A stretch of DNA of 64,000 nucleotides from RI-153 sp041391225. GTDB taxonomy: Bacteria > Chloroflexota > Anaerolineae > Caldilineales > Caldilineaceae. The stretch spans positions 1 through 64,000 of the forward strand of contig JAWKOL010000020.1 in assembly GCA_041391225.1 (NCBI GenBank). The letters run 5' to 3'. Within the stretch, counting starts at the first letter, position 1. Each line of letters begins with the position of its first letter. Both the position numbers and the translations under genes were made by a program. The notes under the pieces are model-generated. The model had not been told where the DNA came from and ran no database searches. It was given only the letters and a program-made list of their open reading frames with translations. Positions 9,461-18,423 of this stretch are shown here, in pieces.

Positions 9461-9469
9461 GGTCACCTC

Positions 9470-9565
9470 CGGTGATAGGGTGATTGGGATGGTGATTTGT
9501 GATTGGGTGATTTGTGATTGGGGAGAGCGCTTCTGCCCCAATCATAAATCACCAATCACCTTTTA
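9470..9565. repeat. Heptamer inverted repeat between lyase and UroD-like genes
   Basis: Left arm: GGTGATT/TGTGATT-type heptamers repeated about seven times. Right arm: complementary AATCACC/AATCATA units. Together they fold into a long hairpin. The right arm encodes the last codons (GDW and TGA) of the lyase gene, so the array has reached into a coding end. It could serve as an intercistronic RNA stabiliser or terminator. Confidence 0.7.
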
Positions 9566-10712
9566 GCGCGCAAACCTGACTGAAACCATCCACCACTTCC
9601 GTAAAAAACAACCACTTGCGATCCGGGCTGAGGAACGGGTGGGCGTGGTAGCGTTGACCACGGATGATTGGGGAGAGTTCGCGCAGCACTTCCACTTCGA
9701 TCGCGTCGCCGTCCTCGTGGACGAGCAGCAGTTGGTGACGGTTGCTGCCTTCCTGGTTCTCGAAGAAGCGCAACTTGCCCGCCGGATCGAGCCCGGTGTG
9801 GACGTAACCGACGTTGGGCAGGCGCACTTCGGAGAAGGTGTCGTCGGCAAGATCGTAGCGACCAATCCAGACTTGTCGCTCCCCATCAAAGTTGACGTTG
9901 GCTTCGTAGAAGATGCCGTTTTCGGTGATCACCTGGTGGCAGACCGCGCCATGTCCTTCGCGGCTGGAACGCAGCGTGCGCACGTCGCTACCGTCCAGGT
10001 CTACCGTCCACATGCCGTTCTCACCCTGAGTGTGGTTCACCAGCAGCCGTTCGTTGCCCACAAAGAAGACATGATGCACATGGAAGGGGACAGTCATCAC
10101 GTCCTTGTACGCGCCGCTTGCGGTGTCGATCAGGCCGATGACCACGGGCAGTTGGTTGCGCCAATCCTCGTGATTGACCGGGCGGCCCATGTTGGCGAGG
10201 GCTTCGCGGTCGGCAAGGGCTTCGACGAACTGGGCGCGGTTGGCGTGAATGAAGGCGTAACGGCGACCGTCGGGCGAAAAGCCGCTCTGGCCGATGGAGA
10301 TGCGCCCCGGCATGGCGTGGACAAGCCGATTCTCCAGGCTGTCGACGTGGGTGCAGCGCAGTTCCTCGTCCTCGAAGTAGTAGATCTCGCGACGCACACC
10401 GTTCAACGCGGACAGGTGGTTGTAGATGCCGCGCAGGTGGTGTTCGCACCAGATCGCCCACCCAGCATCACGCGTGCGCCCGTCGGTGAGTTGTGTCATG
10501 GCGCCAGTGTCCAGGTCCATCTTGTAAAGCTGTACCCAACCGCTGCGCTCGCTGTGGAAAATCAACATCTTGCCGTCGGGCGTGATGGTGTCGACGAAGT
10601 AGTAGAGCGGGTAGCTGTTGGCCGCAGCGGACGTGAACTGCCGCAGCGTGCGTCCTGTCTGCGGATCGGTGGTGGTCTTCCACTCTGGGGGATGTTGCGT
10701 GCCTATCGACAT
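9549..10712 (-). CDS. ogl: Oligogalacturonate lyase (PL22 family), beta-propeller
   Basis: 387 residues, essentially the length of characterised PL22 oligogalacturonate lyases. Blade-like repeats of the form SxDGxxxxF are present: ITPDGKMLIF near residue 45 and FSPDGRRYAF near 145. The metal-binding set Q-x-x-H-x-H of PL22 is visible as Q353, H356 and H358 in QRYHAHPF, immediately before a SPDRKWLFF blade. Candidate upstream histidines occur in GHGAVCHQ and YVHTG. The enzyme would cleave di- and oligogalacturonides in the cytoplasm to 5-keto-4-deoxyuronate, feeding KduI/KduD. No signal peptide is seen, as expected for a lyase acting after transport. It sits in the same 20-kb minus-strand run as the Opp transporter and glycosidases. 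Confidence 0.8.
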   Translation of the reverse strand: MSIGTQHPPEWKTTTDPQTGRTLRQFTSAAANSYPLYYFVDTITPDGKMLIFHSERSGWVQLYKMDLDTGAMTQLTDGRTRDAGWAIWCEHHLRGIYNHLSALNGVRREIYYFEDEELRCTHVDSLENRLVHAMPGRISIGQSGFSPDGRRYAFIHANRAQFVEALADREALANMGRPVNHEDWRNQLPVVIGLIDTASGAYKDVMTVPFHVHHVFFVGNERLLVNHTQGENGMWTVDLDGSDVRTLRSSREGHGAVCHQVITENGIFYEANVNFDGERQVWIGRYDLADDTFSEVRLPNVGYVHTGLDPAGKLRFFENQEGSNRHQLLLVHEDGDAIEVEVLRELSPIIRGQRYHAHPFLSPDRKWLFFTEVVDGFSQVCALKGDW

Positions 10713-10729
10713 GCCGTTGCCTCGTTTGG

Positions 10730-11275
10730 TTAATGATCACATTGCTCACAAACCCGTGCGAACCGTGCCGACGCGCCCGCGCCGATCTCGGTGTCGAAAT
10801 CCGCCCGCACAGGGACAGGTCCACGCGCGCAGAAATCGCACTTCTCGCGCAGCGGATAGCGATCCTGCGTGGCGAGGATCAGCGTGCGCTGCTCTTTCTG
10901 GCGCAACCAGGGACGAGCGAACATGTCCACAAAATGCCGCACCTGCCTGTCGTCTTCGCTTTGCAGCGCCCGCTCGAAGATCGGCTCCAACGCCGGATCG
11001 GTGGGGCAGCCGCCGTCTTCCAACGTGTGCCAGGCGGCGCGGCGCACGCGCACGTCGGGGTCTTCCATCATGCGGTAGAGTGCCTGCCACGCCTCGTCGA
11101 TGCGCCGCCGCAGGTGACAGGGACACAGGTTGCTCGCCGCTTCCAGCCGATCCTCGGGATCGTCGCTCTGCGCCAGTTCGAGCAGACGCTCGATCTCGTC
11201 CCCGCGTACACGGTGTTCGCCGGGGCGGAATGCGGCCTTCTGGTGTCGGTTCATGCCCTTGGTTGCGCGTGACAT
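10730..11275 (-). CDS. HEAT-repeat protein with C-terminal cysteine pairs
   Basis: 181 residues from ATG 11275 behind GGAGAGGA. Three to four helical HEAT-like repeats are visible (for example EDRLEAASNLCPCH, DPDVRVRRAAWHTLED, EDDRQVRHFVDMFA). The C-terminus has paired cysteines in CDFCARGPVPV and CEQCDH that could bind zinc. HEAT repeats of this kind act as protein-protein scaffolds. The protein lies between the GHL6-like protein and the lyase on the same strand, which suggests an accessory role in the sugar locus, but no function is known. Confidence 0.7.
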   Translation of the reverse strand: MSRATKGMNRHQKAAFRPGEHRVRGDEIERLLELAQSDDPEDRLEAASNLCPCHLRRRIDEAWQALYRMMEDPDVRVRRAAWHTLEDGGCPTDPALEPIFERALQSEDDRQVRHFVDMFARPWLRQKEQRTLILATQDRYPLREKCDFCARGPVPVRADFDTEIGAGASARFARVCEQCDH

Positions 11276-11293
11276 AGCGTCCTCTCCCATAGT

Positions 11294-13411
11294 TCACTCA
11301 AAATCCACAGCAATCACTTCGATATCGGTGATCCCCGGCACGGTGACAGTCAACGTCTGCCCTGCTTGCGTCGACTGCGGCGTCTGACCGGAACGCAACA
11401 GGTGGACGTCTTTGGCCGTGCGGCCTGCGGGAAGTTGGACACGCACGATCTGCTCGCCCACCGGCAGCAGTTGACGGATCGGCCCTTTCATCATCATGGG
11501 GTTGGTCAGGTTGATCAGATGCACCGTCATCGAGGCGACTTGCAGCCACACCGTCACGTCGAGCACGCCGGGGCCGTCCACGCTGACAGGACGTTCCGCG
11601 TCGGTGGCCCAATCCACGGCGTTGGTCAGCAGCTTGCCGTGATCGACACAGAGCACCTCCCAGAAAGTGCGATCGATGTCCCACGGGAAGTAGACCACAC
11701 GCCCCTCGCCCACCTGACGGAGGAAAACCTGGGGAATGCCGGTGTGATCCTGGCGCGGGTAAACTTCTTCCATGGGCAGATCAGGGTAGGACGGGATCAG
11801 CGTGAGCGGTGAGTTTGGCTGCGGCTGGGTCGCGTCCACGATGAGCCGCTTGACGCCGTTGATGATGCGCGGCGCGTCCTCTAGCCCGGCCAACAGCGGA
11901 TGGCGTGTGCCGCGCTCCGCATCCGCTTCGAGACGCAGGTAGGAATTCTGCATGCGGTCCTCGCGCTCGCCGGTGAACGTCGCACCGAAGAGATCGGCCA
12001 GACCGAAGTCGGCGCGGCGTTCGCCCCATTCATTGTACAACGAAGTTTCGTACGTGGCGACGAGGCTGCCGCCGCGCCCCACGAAATCGCGCAACTGTTG
12101 ACATTGCGCATCGGACAGGGCGGCGATGTTGGGCAGGATCAGCGTCTTGAACTGATCAATGTGTTCGGCGTCGAGCAGCTTATCGTGGACCATCTCGAAG
12201 GGGACGCGGGCTTCGATCAGCGCCTGGTAGAAGCCCAGCGTGTGATCTTCCACCTTGTCTCGCGCCTGTTCACCGCCGTAGAAGGTGGCGGTCTGCTGCG
12301 AGTAGACCATTGCCACCTGCGCCACCGGTTTTTCGTTGCGCAGGTACTTTTCCACGCTGTGGTGCCAGGTGTAGACCTCTTCCACCACCTTGAGCCAGCG
12401 CGGATCATGGACGACGCCGGCAAACTTGGTATACCAGGGCCGCAGATCATGGGCGATGCCGTCCAATGCCCACATGCGGATCTCGTCGTCGCTCTGCACC
12501 GAATCCTTCCAGCGGTAGGGTTCCTCGACGCCGACGCTGAAAATGCCGCCGATGGGTTTGTCGCCCATGGTGGCGCGGTATTCCTTGCCGTTCTTGCCGT
12601 TGGCCCAGATCGGCATCAGCCCGCGCCGCGCCTGCCGGTCGGCAAAGAGAATCTCGGATTTCCGCCCGATGGTTGCCATGTCCAGCGAACTGAGCGCGCC
12701 TCCGCCCGAATTGGGGATGTAGCGCGCGGCGGGATTGATGCTGCGGATCGCCTGATCCCACACTTCCCACAGATCAAAGAGGCGCTGCTGCCGCCAGCCC
12801 ACGTAGGCGCGATAGGCGGGATCCTGTGGGTTGTACGTGCGCGGCAACTCATGACCGGTGGCATCTTTGAAGTTATGGCGACACTGTTCACAGTAGCACA
12901 TGCCCGACCCAGCCCAGCGGTTGCTGAAGATGCCGTCGACCTGGTACATCTCCATGATTTCGCGGTGGACCTCGGTCATGAAGTCGAAGTTGTAGCTGCC
13001 CAGCGCGCAGGTGACCCACTGTTCCGGCATGGCCCAGTGACGGCGCGGGTTGCCCTCTGCGTCCACCGCGATCCACTCGGGGTGGGCATCGGCCGCGTCC
13101 TGGTGAATGGCGTGAGGATCGGAGCGGGCGACGACCACCATGTCCATTTCGCGGCAACCCGTCACCAACTCGCCAAAGGGATCGCTGTCGCCCATCCACG
13201 CGCTTCGATAGTGAAGCGGTATCTGTGTGGGATAGTAGGCCACACAGCCAGCCGCACTCAGACAGGCCGCGTCAGATTTCGTGCGACGAAAGAAGTCCAG
13301 CCAGAAATGGGGATCGTACAGCCCTGGATCGTTTTCCACCAGCGTCAACTGCGACCAGCGCATGGGGCGGTCGAACCAACCAGGGGAAGGGTTACTGTGT
13401 TGATTTGTCAT
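11294..13411 (-). CDS. Glycoside hydrolase-like protein (GHL6/GH42 trimerisation-domain type)
   Basis: 705 residues from ATG 13411 behind GAGAGGAA. The N-terminal 330 residues read as a TIM barrel with YYPTQIPLHYRS, a Cys-rich CYCEQCRHNF segment near 170 and a D/E-rich active-site face. Residues from about 370 on (VAMVYSQQTATFYGG, LILPNIAALSDAQCQQL, GGSLVATYETSLY) match the beta-galactosidase trimerisation (glutamine-amidotransferase-like) domain. No signal peptide is seen. It is probably an intracellular exo-glycosidase or a catalytically divergent relative acting on plant-derived oligosaccharides. It lies directly downstream of the GH42 gene, and the two look like distant paralogues. Confidence 0.7.
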   Translation of the reverse strand: MTNQHSNPSPGWFDRPMRWSQLTLVENDPGLYDPHFWLDFFRRTKSDAACLSAAGCVAYYPTQIPLHYRSAWMGDSDPFGELVTGCREMDMVVVARSDPHAIHQDAADAHPEWIAVDAEGNPRRHWAMPEQWVTCALGSYNFDFMTEVHREIMEMYQVDGIFSNRWAGSGMCYCEQCRHNFKDATGHELPRTYNPQDPAYRAYVGWRQQRLFDLWEVWDQAIRSINPAARYIPNSGGGALSSLDMATIGRKSEILFADRQARRGLMPIWANGKNGKEYRATMGDKPIGGIFSVGVEEPYRWKDSVQSDDEIRMWALDGIAHDLRPWYTKFAGVVHDPRWLKVVEEVYTWHHSVEKYLRNEKPVAQVAMVYSQQTATFYGGEQARDKVEDHTLGFYQALIEARVPFEMVHDKLLDAEHIDQFKTLILPNIAALSDAQCQQLRDFVGRGGSLVATYETSLYNEWGERRADFGLADLFGATFTGEREDRMQNSYLRLEADAERGTRHPLLAGLEDAPRIINGVKRLIVDATQPQPNSPLTLIPSYPDLPMEEVYPRQDHTGIPQVFLRQVGEGRVVYFPWDIDRTFWEVLCVDHGKLLTNAVDWATDAERPVSVDGPGVLDVTVWLQVASMTVHLINLTNPMMMKGPIRQLLPVGEQIVRVQLPAGRTAKDVHLLRSGQTPQSTQAGQTLTVTVPGITDIEVIAVDFE

Positions 13412-13435
13412 GAATACGGTTCCTCTCGGTGGAAC

Positions 13436-13567
13436 GGGGTTGGGGATTGGGGATCGGGGACTGGGGACTGGCGTCGCTTAGCCCCTGATGATGGGATGAT
13501 GAAGCTTCATCATTCCATCGTCTACAGAGATAATCACCAATGTAGAATCCCCATCCCCCAATCCCTA
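13436..13567. repeat. Heptamer inverted repeat between GH42 and GHL6 genes
   Basis: GGGATTG/GGGACTG-type units on the left face complementary CCCAATC/CCCATC units on the right. Between them a second small palindrome is built on GATGATG/CATCATC. The TAG stop of the GH42 gene is formed inside the right arm. Same class as the array at 9470. Confidence 0.65.
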
Positions 13568-15655
13568 ACTCAGCATCAGGACAGTCACATCGCGCGCAGA
13601 TGCGGTGAGGACGATCGTGCGCCCTTCGACACCGGCGTCCGCACCCCAACGTGTGATCGCGCCGGTGAAGTTACCGGCGATGTCGCCAACTTCGATACGC
13701 ACAGGACGATCCTGGCGCGTGGGGTTGGCGATCCAGAGGTAGACGCCTCCGTCGCCCATGTGCAGCCGCGCTTTGACCTGCGGATCACTGCTGATCACAT
13801 GCTGTGGCTTATTGCCGAAGGCAAAGAGTTTGGCGAAGAAGGCCGCCGATCCGTCGCCCGGATGCGCAGCGTGGCCGGTCCCGGCCATGCTACCGATGAG
13901 GCGCGTGCGTCCTGCGCCGAAGACATTGTCCACCACCGCGACTTTGCCGTCGGCGTACCATCCACTGGGCGTGCCGCTGGTGGGTTCGTATGCCTGCATG
14001 AAGATGCCACCCCAGAAAGGTGTGCCGCCGAAGTTGGCGCGCAGATCGCCCAGGATGTCGGGCGTGAATTCCACATAGCTCTCGCGGACGCCGAATACTT
14101 CGTCCAGTCCATAGTTGGGTTGGATGGGGCCGACGTGTGCATTGTCACCGAAGTAGGCAGGGCAGCCTTCGCTGATCAGCGTGCCGCCCGCGTGGACCCA
14201 ATCCTTGAGTCGCTTTGCCGTTTCCGCAGAGAGCATCACCGGGAAGGGCAAATAGAGGAAATCGTATTCGTCGATGTGATCGATGTGTACCCAATCGGCC
14301 TGGACGTTGTTATCGAAGAAGCCCTGGTAGGTCCCCTGCATCGATTGAGCGTAGAATTTCGTGTCGCCTTGCTGGGCGTAGGTGAAGATCTGCGTCTCGG
14401 GCACGTAGACGATACCGATCTCGCCCTGAATCGGTCGCGATTGCCACATGGCTTTCTGCTCCGGCGCAGTAGCCCATTGACCAATTTTGCGCATCATCTC
14501 AGAGCGTGGCGTGCGCGAGCCGTCCATGCCGTAGCCGCCGAACGCCCCGAAAAGCGGACCATCGAGCAGTGGACGCCAGCGCAGGTAGTACATGCCGGTA
14601 GCGCCAAGCATGAAGCTACTCAGATCCCAGAAACGAATGTCCTCAGGGGTGGCGATGCGTCCTTCGTCGCGGGGTTTGCCGATGACCTGCGGCTGCATCC
14701 AAAGCGGGCCGGCGTAGGTTTCGGCGTGCCAGAAGGGTTTGCCACGAGATGCGGCGCGCACCAGATCCACAGCGTGGAACTGTTTCCACGGTTCGTCGCC
14801 ATGGCGCGAGGAGCCCCAGGTGTAGCCGTACGCTTCGGCTTCGGCGGCGGCGCGCCAGTCGTCGCCGCCACGAGGCGCGGCGATGGTGAGGCTGCCCACC
14901 ACGCCGTGCGCCACGATGGGGATATCGGGATCGACGCTGCGGATGATGTCGGCGCGCCAGCGCATCTGCTCGTAGGCGTTGTCGATGCGGAATTGGAGCC
15001 AATCGAGGTTGTCTGGGTAGGGCTGGAGTGTACGCGGCGGCTTGACATCGGCCCAGTCGGCCATGCTGTAGCGCCGCCATGCTTTGGCCAGGGTGCGCAG
15101 ATCGCCGTACTTGTCTTTGAGCCAGGCGCGGAACTTTTCGGCGGTGCCTTCGCAATAGCAGGTGGTATGCCCGTAGTTGCACTCGTTCCAGATATCGTAG
15201 CCGCCCAGGCCGGGGTGATCCTTGTAGTGGGTGGCCAGTTCTTTGAGGAATTTACCGGCCACGGCGCGGAAGTCGTCGTTGTCGAGGCAGAGGCCAGGCG
15301 CGCCGCCAACGGCGCAACTGCCATGCATCTGGCTTTCCAGGCGTTGTCCTTCGCGAGTTTCGTAGCGGGCGTGGGCAAACTTGCGGTAGGCCCACTCCGG
15401 CGCCACTGTGATCATCTCGGCGATGACAGTCTTCATACCGTTGTCCGCCGCCAGATCGAGTTGACGGTCGTATTCTTCCCAATCGTATTCGCCGGGCGCA
15501 ATCTCAATCGAGCCCCAGAGGAACCAGTGACGGAAGCTGTTCATGCTATCCTCTGAAGCGGTTTTGTAGTCGGTCGCCCAGTCTTCGCGTGGGGGGTTCG
15601 ATTTGCGAAAATAAACGGCCCCGTAGGGGAAGGCCGGGAGTTGTCGGATGCTCAT
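13565..15655 (-). CDS. Beta-galactosidase, glycoside hydrolase family 42
   Basis: 696 residues. The TIM barrel holds the acid/base E158 in YDIWNECN and the nucleophile E312 in FWHAETYAG. C159, C166 and C168, with upstream C114 and C123, resemble the cysteine cluster that binds zinc in GH42 enzymes. The second half (from about 400, GEIGIVYVPETQIF) is the trimerisation domain, and a short all-beta domain ends the protein. There is no signal peptide. GH42 enzymes hydrolyse terminal beta-galactosides or alpha-L-arabinopyranosides in short oligosaccharides. Here it probably trims side-chain galactose from imported pectic or galactan oligomers. It lies downstream of a solute-binding protein in the same run. 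Confidence 0.9.
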   Translation of the reverse strand: MSIRQLPAFPYGAVYFRKSNPPREDWATDYKTASEDSMNSFRHWFLWGSIEIAPGEYDWEEYDRQLDLAADNGMKTVIAEMITVAPEWAYRKFAHARYETREGQRLESQMHGSCAVGGAPGLCLDNDDFRAVAGKFLKELATHYKDHPGLGGYDIWNECNYGHTTCYCEGTAEKFRAWLKDKYGDLRTLAKAWRRYSMADWADVKPPRTLQPYPDNLDWLQFRIDNAYEQMRWRADIIRSVDPDIPIVAHGVVGSLTIAAPRGGDDWRAAAEAEAYGYTWGSSRHGDEPWKQFHAVDLVRAASRGKPFWHAETYAGPLWMQPQVIGKPRDEGRIATPEDIRFWDLSSFMLGATGMYYLRWRPLLDGPLFGAFGGYGMDGSRTPRSEMMRKIGQWATAPEQKAMWQSRPIQGEIGIVYVPETQIFTYAQQGDTKFYAQSMQGTYQGFFDNNVQADWVHIDHIDEYDFLYLPFPVMLSAETAKRLKDWVHAGGTLISEGCPAYFGDNAHVGPIQPNYGLDEVFGVRESYVEFTPDILGDLRANFGGTPFWGGIFMQAYEPTSGTPSGWYADGKVAVVDNVFGAGRTRLIGSMAGTGHAAHPGDGSAAFFAKLFAFGNKPQHVISSDPQVKARLHMGDGGVYLWIANPTRQDRPVRIEVGDIAGNFTGAITRWGADAGVEGRTIVLTASARDVTVLMLS

Positions 15656-15685
15656 GCGGTTTGGTCGCTTTCGGTGTATGGAGAC

Positions 15686-15769
15686 GAGATTGGGGGATTA
15701 GGCGATTAAGAGATTAGGGATCGTCTACACCATCTGAAATCGCCCAATCTCTTAATCGCTTAATCTCTA
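15686..15769. repeat. Octamer inverted repeat (GCGATTAA class)
   Basis: Units such as GCGATTAA and GAGATTAG on the left are matched by TCTTAATC/GCTTAATC on the right, giving a hairpin of about 84 bases just downstream of the binding-protein stop (15777) and before the GH42 start. It is a likely mRNA-processing or attenuation hairpin. Confidence 0.65.
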
Positions 15770-15776
15770 TCTGCTG

Positions 15777-17804
15777 CTACGCGTCGTCCACCCAGAACTG
15801 CGCCGGATTGTACGGCCCAGGCGTGGGGTAGATCCACGAGTTGGCGATCAAGGCAGGCGTGTTGCGCATGCGGTTGGTGACGACGCCGAATGCGTTTGGT
15901 TCCAACACCGTGCCGATGCTGTAGAATTCCTCGGCGGCGATGTCGAGTACCTGCATCATCAGGTTGAACTGCTCCTCATCGCTGCCGGTGAGTGGGATTT
16001 GATCATAGAGTTCCATTGCTCGTTTAACAGCGGCAGGCGGTTCGACCGCATTGACGTTTTCGGGGTCGTTGTACCAGAACGCCCAGGCTTTTGCGTACAT
16101 GGAATTGCCACTGTCGATGGGCAGGTAGTAACGTGCATCGAGGATCACGGCGTCGCCGCTGCCGCCGCCGAAGCGGTGGGCGGATGCATGGAAATCGGTG
16201 TTGTTGCTGCGGCAGCGTTCTTCCCACAGTGAACGATCCATCGTCTTCACGATCATCTCCACGCCGACATCGGCCCAGTGGTTCACGATCAGTTCCAACG
16301 CGTCGATGTAGGTGATGCGTCCGGCGTCGATTTCCATGATGAAGGAGATGCGTTTGCCGTCTGGCCCCAGGCGGAAGCCGGCAGCGTCGCGCTGGGTGTA
16401 ACCGGCTTTGTCGAGGTGTTCGTTGGCCAGATCGGGGTTGTACTGGGTGTACTGCTTGGCCAGCCGCTCATGGTGGAAGCGCGATTCGGGTCGCGGAGAC
16501 GCCTGCCACGGTTCGCCCTGCCCCACATGCACCACGTCGATGATCTCCTGCCGGTTGATGGCGTAGGACATGCCAATGCGGAAGTCTTTGTTCTGGAAGA
16601 CTTCGCGCAGCACCGGGTCGGTCGTGGTCTGGTTGAACTGGATGATCATCTCGTTGACGGTGGTGGGGTAGAGATCGTAGAAATGGAACTCTCCTGCGTC
16701 CATGTTGTCGAAGAGGACGGCCTTGTTGGTGGGTGCAGAGATGAAGCGTTCCTGGTAGTCGAGTTCACCGTTGAGCGCCTTGAGCACCAACACCTCGACG
16801 TTGGCGACGATTTCGATGATGTAGCGATCCATGTAGGGCAGTTGGTTGCCTTCGGGATCGACCTTCCAGTAGTAGGGGTTGCGTTCTAGCACCACACGCC
16901 CGCTAGGAGCGTCCGCGATGCTGGTGACAGGCAACCACGGCCACAGTTTGGGTAGCTCGGCGTTGCCATGCGGCGTGGCTTTTTCCTCGAAGAGCGCGAT
17001 CCACGTGTCCTGCCCAGAGTCGGCAACCAGTTGATCGACGTCGTCGTTGTAGTCGGCGTGGAACTGCTGCATGTAGTGGCGCGGGTAGCGGGTGGTCAGA
17101 TCCAGGTTGGTCTGCGCCGCATTCTTGAGGAAGAGGCCATTGGGGCCGGCAAAGGTGAACTTCACAGTGAAGTCGTCGATCTTCTCGACAACCACGTTTT
17201 GCTCGTTGCGCCGCAGCCAGGCTGGTTTGACGGGCGTCAGTTCCTCGGTCAAGAAGACGGCCTCGTACCAGAACATGATGTCGTCGGCGGTAAATGGTTC
17301 GCCGTCTGAGTAGCGCACGCCTTCGCGCAGGTGGAAAATGTACTCACTGCCATCTTCGTTCGACTCGAACGATTCGGCCAGGTTGGGGATGATGCCATCC
17401 CACTCGGGTGTCCAACGCACCAATTGTTCGTAGCCGCCGTTGCGGATGAAGAAATTGCCGTTCGTCTCGATGGTACCGCCGCGCCACTCGCCGCCATAGC
17501 GCCCGATCTCATCCACCGGCTCGACAACCATTGGGTTGATGGGCAGGCGTTCGTCCACTGGGGGCAATTCGCCGGCGCGTACACGCTCGGCCAACTGCGG
17601 GGCCTCCTTGTACTTCTGATCGGCAACGGCAGGGGCCGCCGGTTCCCCCACAGCGTCAGCGGAGGCGGCCTCCGGCGCTGGCCGTGACGTGGGCGCACCG
17701 GCCGGCGCACAAGCCGCAGCCAATGCACCGGCTGCGGTGATGCCAGAAAAGCGTAGAAAATCCCGTCGACTCATTCTGGGTACAGTGTTTCTGCCGTCAC
17801 GCAT
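15777..17804 (-). CDS. Family-5 ABC solute-binding lipoprotein, Tat-type signal (oligosaccharide/peptide)
   Basis: 675 residues from ATG 17804 behind AGGAGG. The N-terminus carries a twin-arginine motif SRRDFLRFSG followed by a lipobox LAAAC, so it is likely exported folded and lipid-anchored. The conserved segment GELPPVDERLPINP is shared with the binding proteins at 23433 and 25551. The family-5 signature FTADDIMFWYEA is near residue 180 and the YAINRQEIIDVV motif near 440. Family-5 proteins were described for peptides, but many serve oligosaccharide uptake in Chloroflexota and Thermotogota. Location between oppF and GH42 supports a sugar ligand. It is the third paralogue attached to one transporter. 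Confidence 0.85.
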   Translation of the reverse strand: MRDGRNTVPRMSRRDFLRFSGITAAGALAAACAPAGAPTSRPAPEAASADAVGEPAAPAVADQKYKEAPQLAERVRAGELPPVDERLPINPMVVEPVDEIGRYGGEWRGGTIETNGNFFIRNGGYEQLVRWTPEWDGIIPNLAESFESNEDGSEYIFHLREGVRYSDGEPFTADDIMFWYEAVFLTEELTPVKPAWLRRNEQNVVVEKIDDFTVKFTFAGPNGLFLKNAAQTNLDLTTRYPRHYMQQFHADYNDDVDQLVADSGQDTWIALFEEKATPHGNAELPKLWPWLPVTSIADAPSGRVVLERNPYYWKVDPEGNQLPYMDRYIIEIVANVEVLVLKALNGELDYQERFISAPTNKAVLFDNMDAGEFHFYDLYPTTVNEMIIQFNQTTTDPVLREVFQNKDFRIGMSYAINRQEIIDVVHVGQGEPWQASPRPESRFHHERLAKQYTQYNPDLANEHLDKAGYTQRDAAGFRLGPDGKRISFIMEIDAGRITYIDALELIVNHWADVGVEMIVKTMDRSLWEERCRSNNTDFHASAHRFGGGSGDAVILDARYYLPIDSGNSMYAKAWAFWYNDPENVNAVEPPAAVKRAMELYDQIPLTGSDEEQFNLMMQVLDIAAEEFYSIGTVLEPNAFGVVTNRMRNTPALIANSWIYPTPGPYNPAQFWVDDA

Positions 17805-18011
17805 GGTTTTCCTCCTAGTGAACATGTCGATAACTACGAAATACAAGACGCAATCCACATTGATGTGGAGAAGCACGTAAACGCAGATACAGCGACGATG
17901 TCATTTACAAAGAGTAAGACAGGCGGGGCAAACATTGCGTGATCCTGTGCCGGTGGGGTGGGGAGACGGCAGTATCGGATCACGCACCAGGTTGAGTGTG
18001 TAGAAAACCAC

Positions 18012-18043
18012 AACTTGCCGGAGTAAGGGGCATCCGGCAGGTT
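18012..18043 (-). terminator. Hairpin downstream of the small membrane-protein gene
   Basis: An inverted repeat with arms AACTTGCCGGA and TCCGGCAGGTT around a 10-nt loop. On the minus strand it is followed by GTGGTTTTC, a partial T tract. It lies 15 bp after the stop of the 18058 gene and probably terminates or trims the transporter transcript before the next binding-protein gene. Confidence 0.55.
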
Positions 18044-18057
18044 GCAGTGAGATGAGC

Positions 18058-18423
18058 CTAAATCAGTAGACCGGTCAGGATTTGCAGCACAATCGCCACA
18101 CCTAGGACGATCCCCTGTCCGATGCCGGCGATCAGGGCGCGCCGCCAGAAACGCCGCGCTTCCACGCCGGTGCGTAGATAGTGCTCAAGGTAGAGCATCC
18201 AGATCAGCGCTATGAGGCCAAAGAGTATCAGGCCGAACTTGTCCACAGCGCCCATGACCCACGGACCGATCACGGGCAGCAGGGTCAACACGGCGTCGCG
18301 GTATTGCAGGATTGTCCACAGCGAAAGCGCTCCGTAGGCGATCCAGATCACGTAGCAGGACACGTAGTTGAGCACTGTGCGCCAGGTGGCAGGCGTATGC
18401 TCAGACGATCCTTCGTTCATCAT
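18058..18423 (-). CDS. Small membrane protein, three transmembrane segments
   Basis: 121 residues. The start ATG (18423) shares its A with the TGA stop of oppF (TGATG), implying coupled translation. Hydrophobic segments lie at about 15-37, 48-75 and 95-118, with charged loops between them (HYLRTGVEARRFWRR). No family is recognised. Position at the end of the opp gene run suggests an accessory membrane component, but this is only context. Confidence 0.6.
   Translation of the reverse strand: MMNEGSSEHTPATWRTVLNYVSCYVIWIAYGALSLWTILQYRDAVLTLLPVIGPWVMGAVDKFGLILFGLIALIWMLYLEHYLRTGVEARRFWRRALIAGIGQGIVLGVAIVLQILTGLLI

Noticed and set aside
11900..15556. A 1218-codon plus-strand open frame
   Set aside because: It lies antisense to the GH42 and GHL6-like genes, has no family features and is histidine/alanine-rich like other GC-driven shadow frames.
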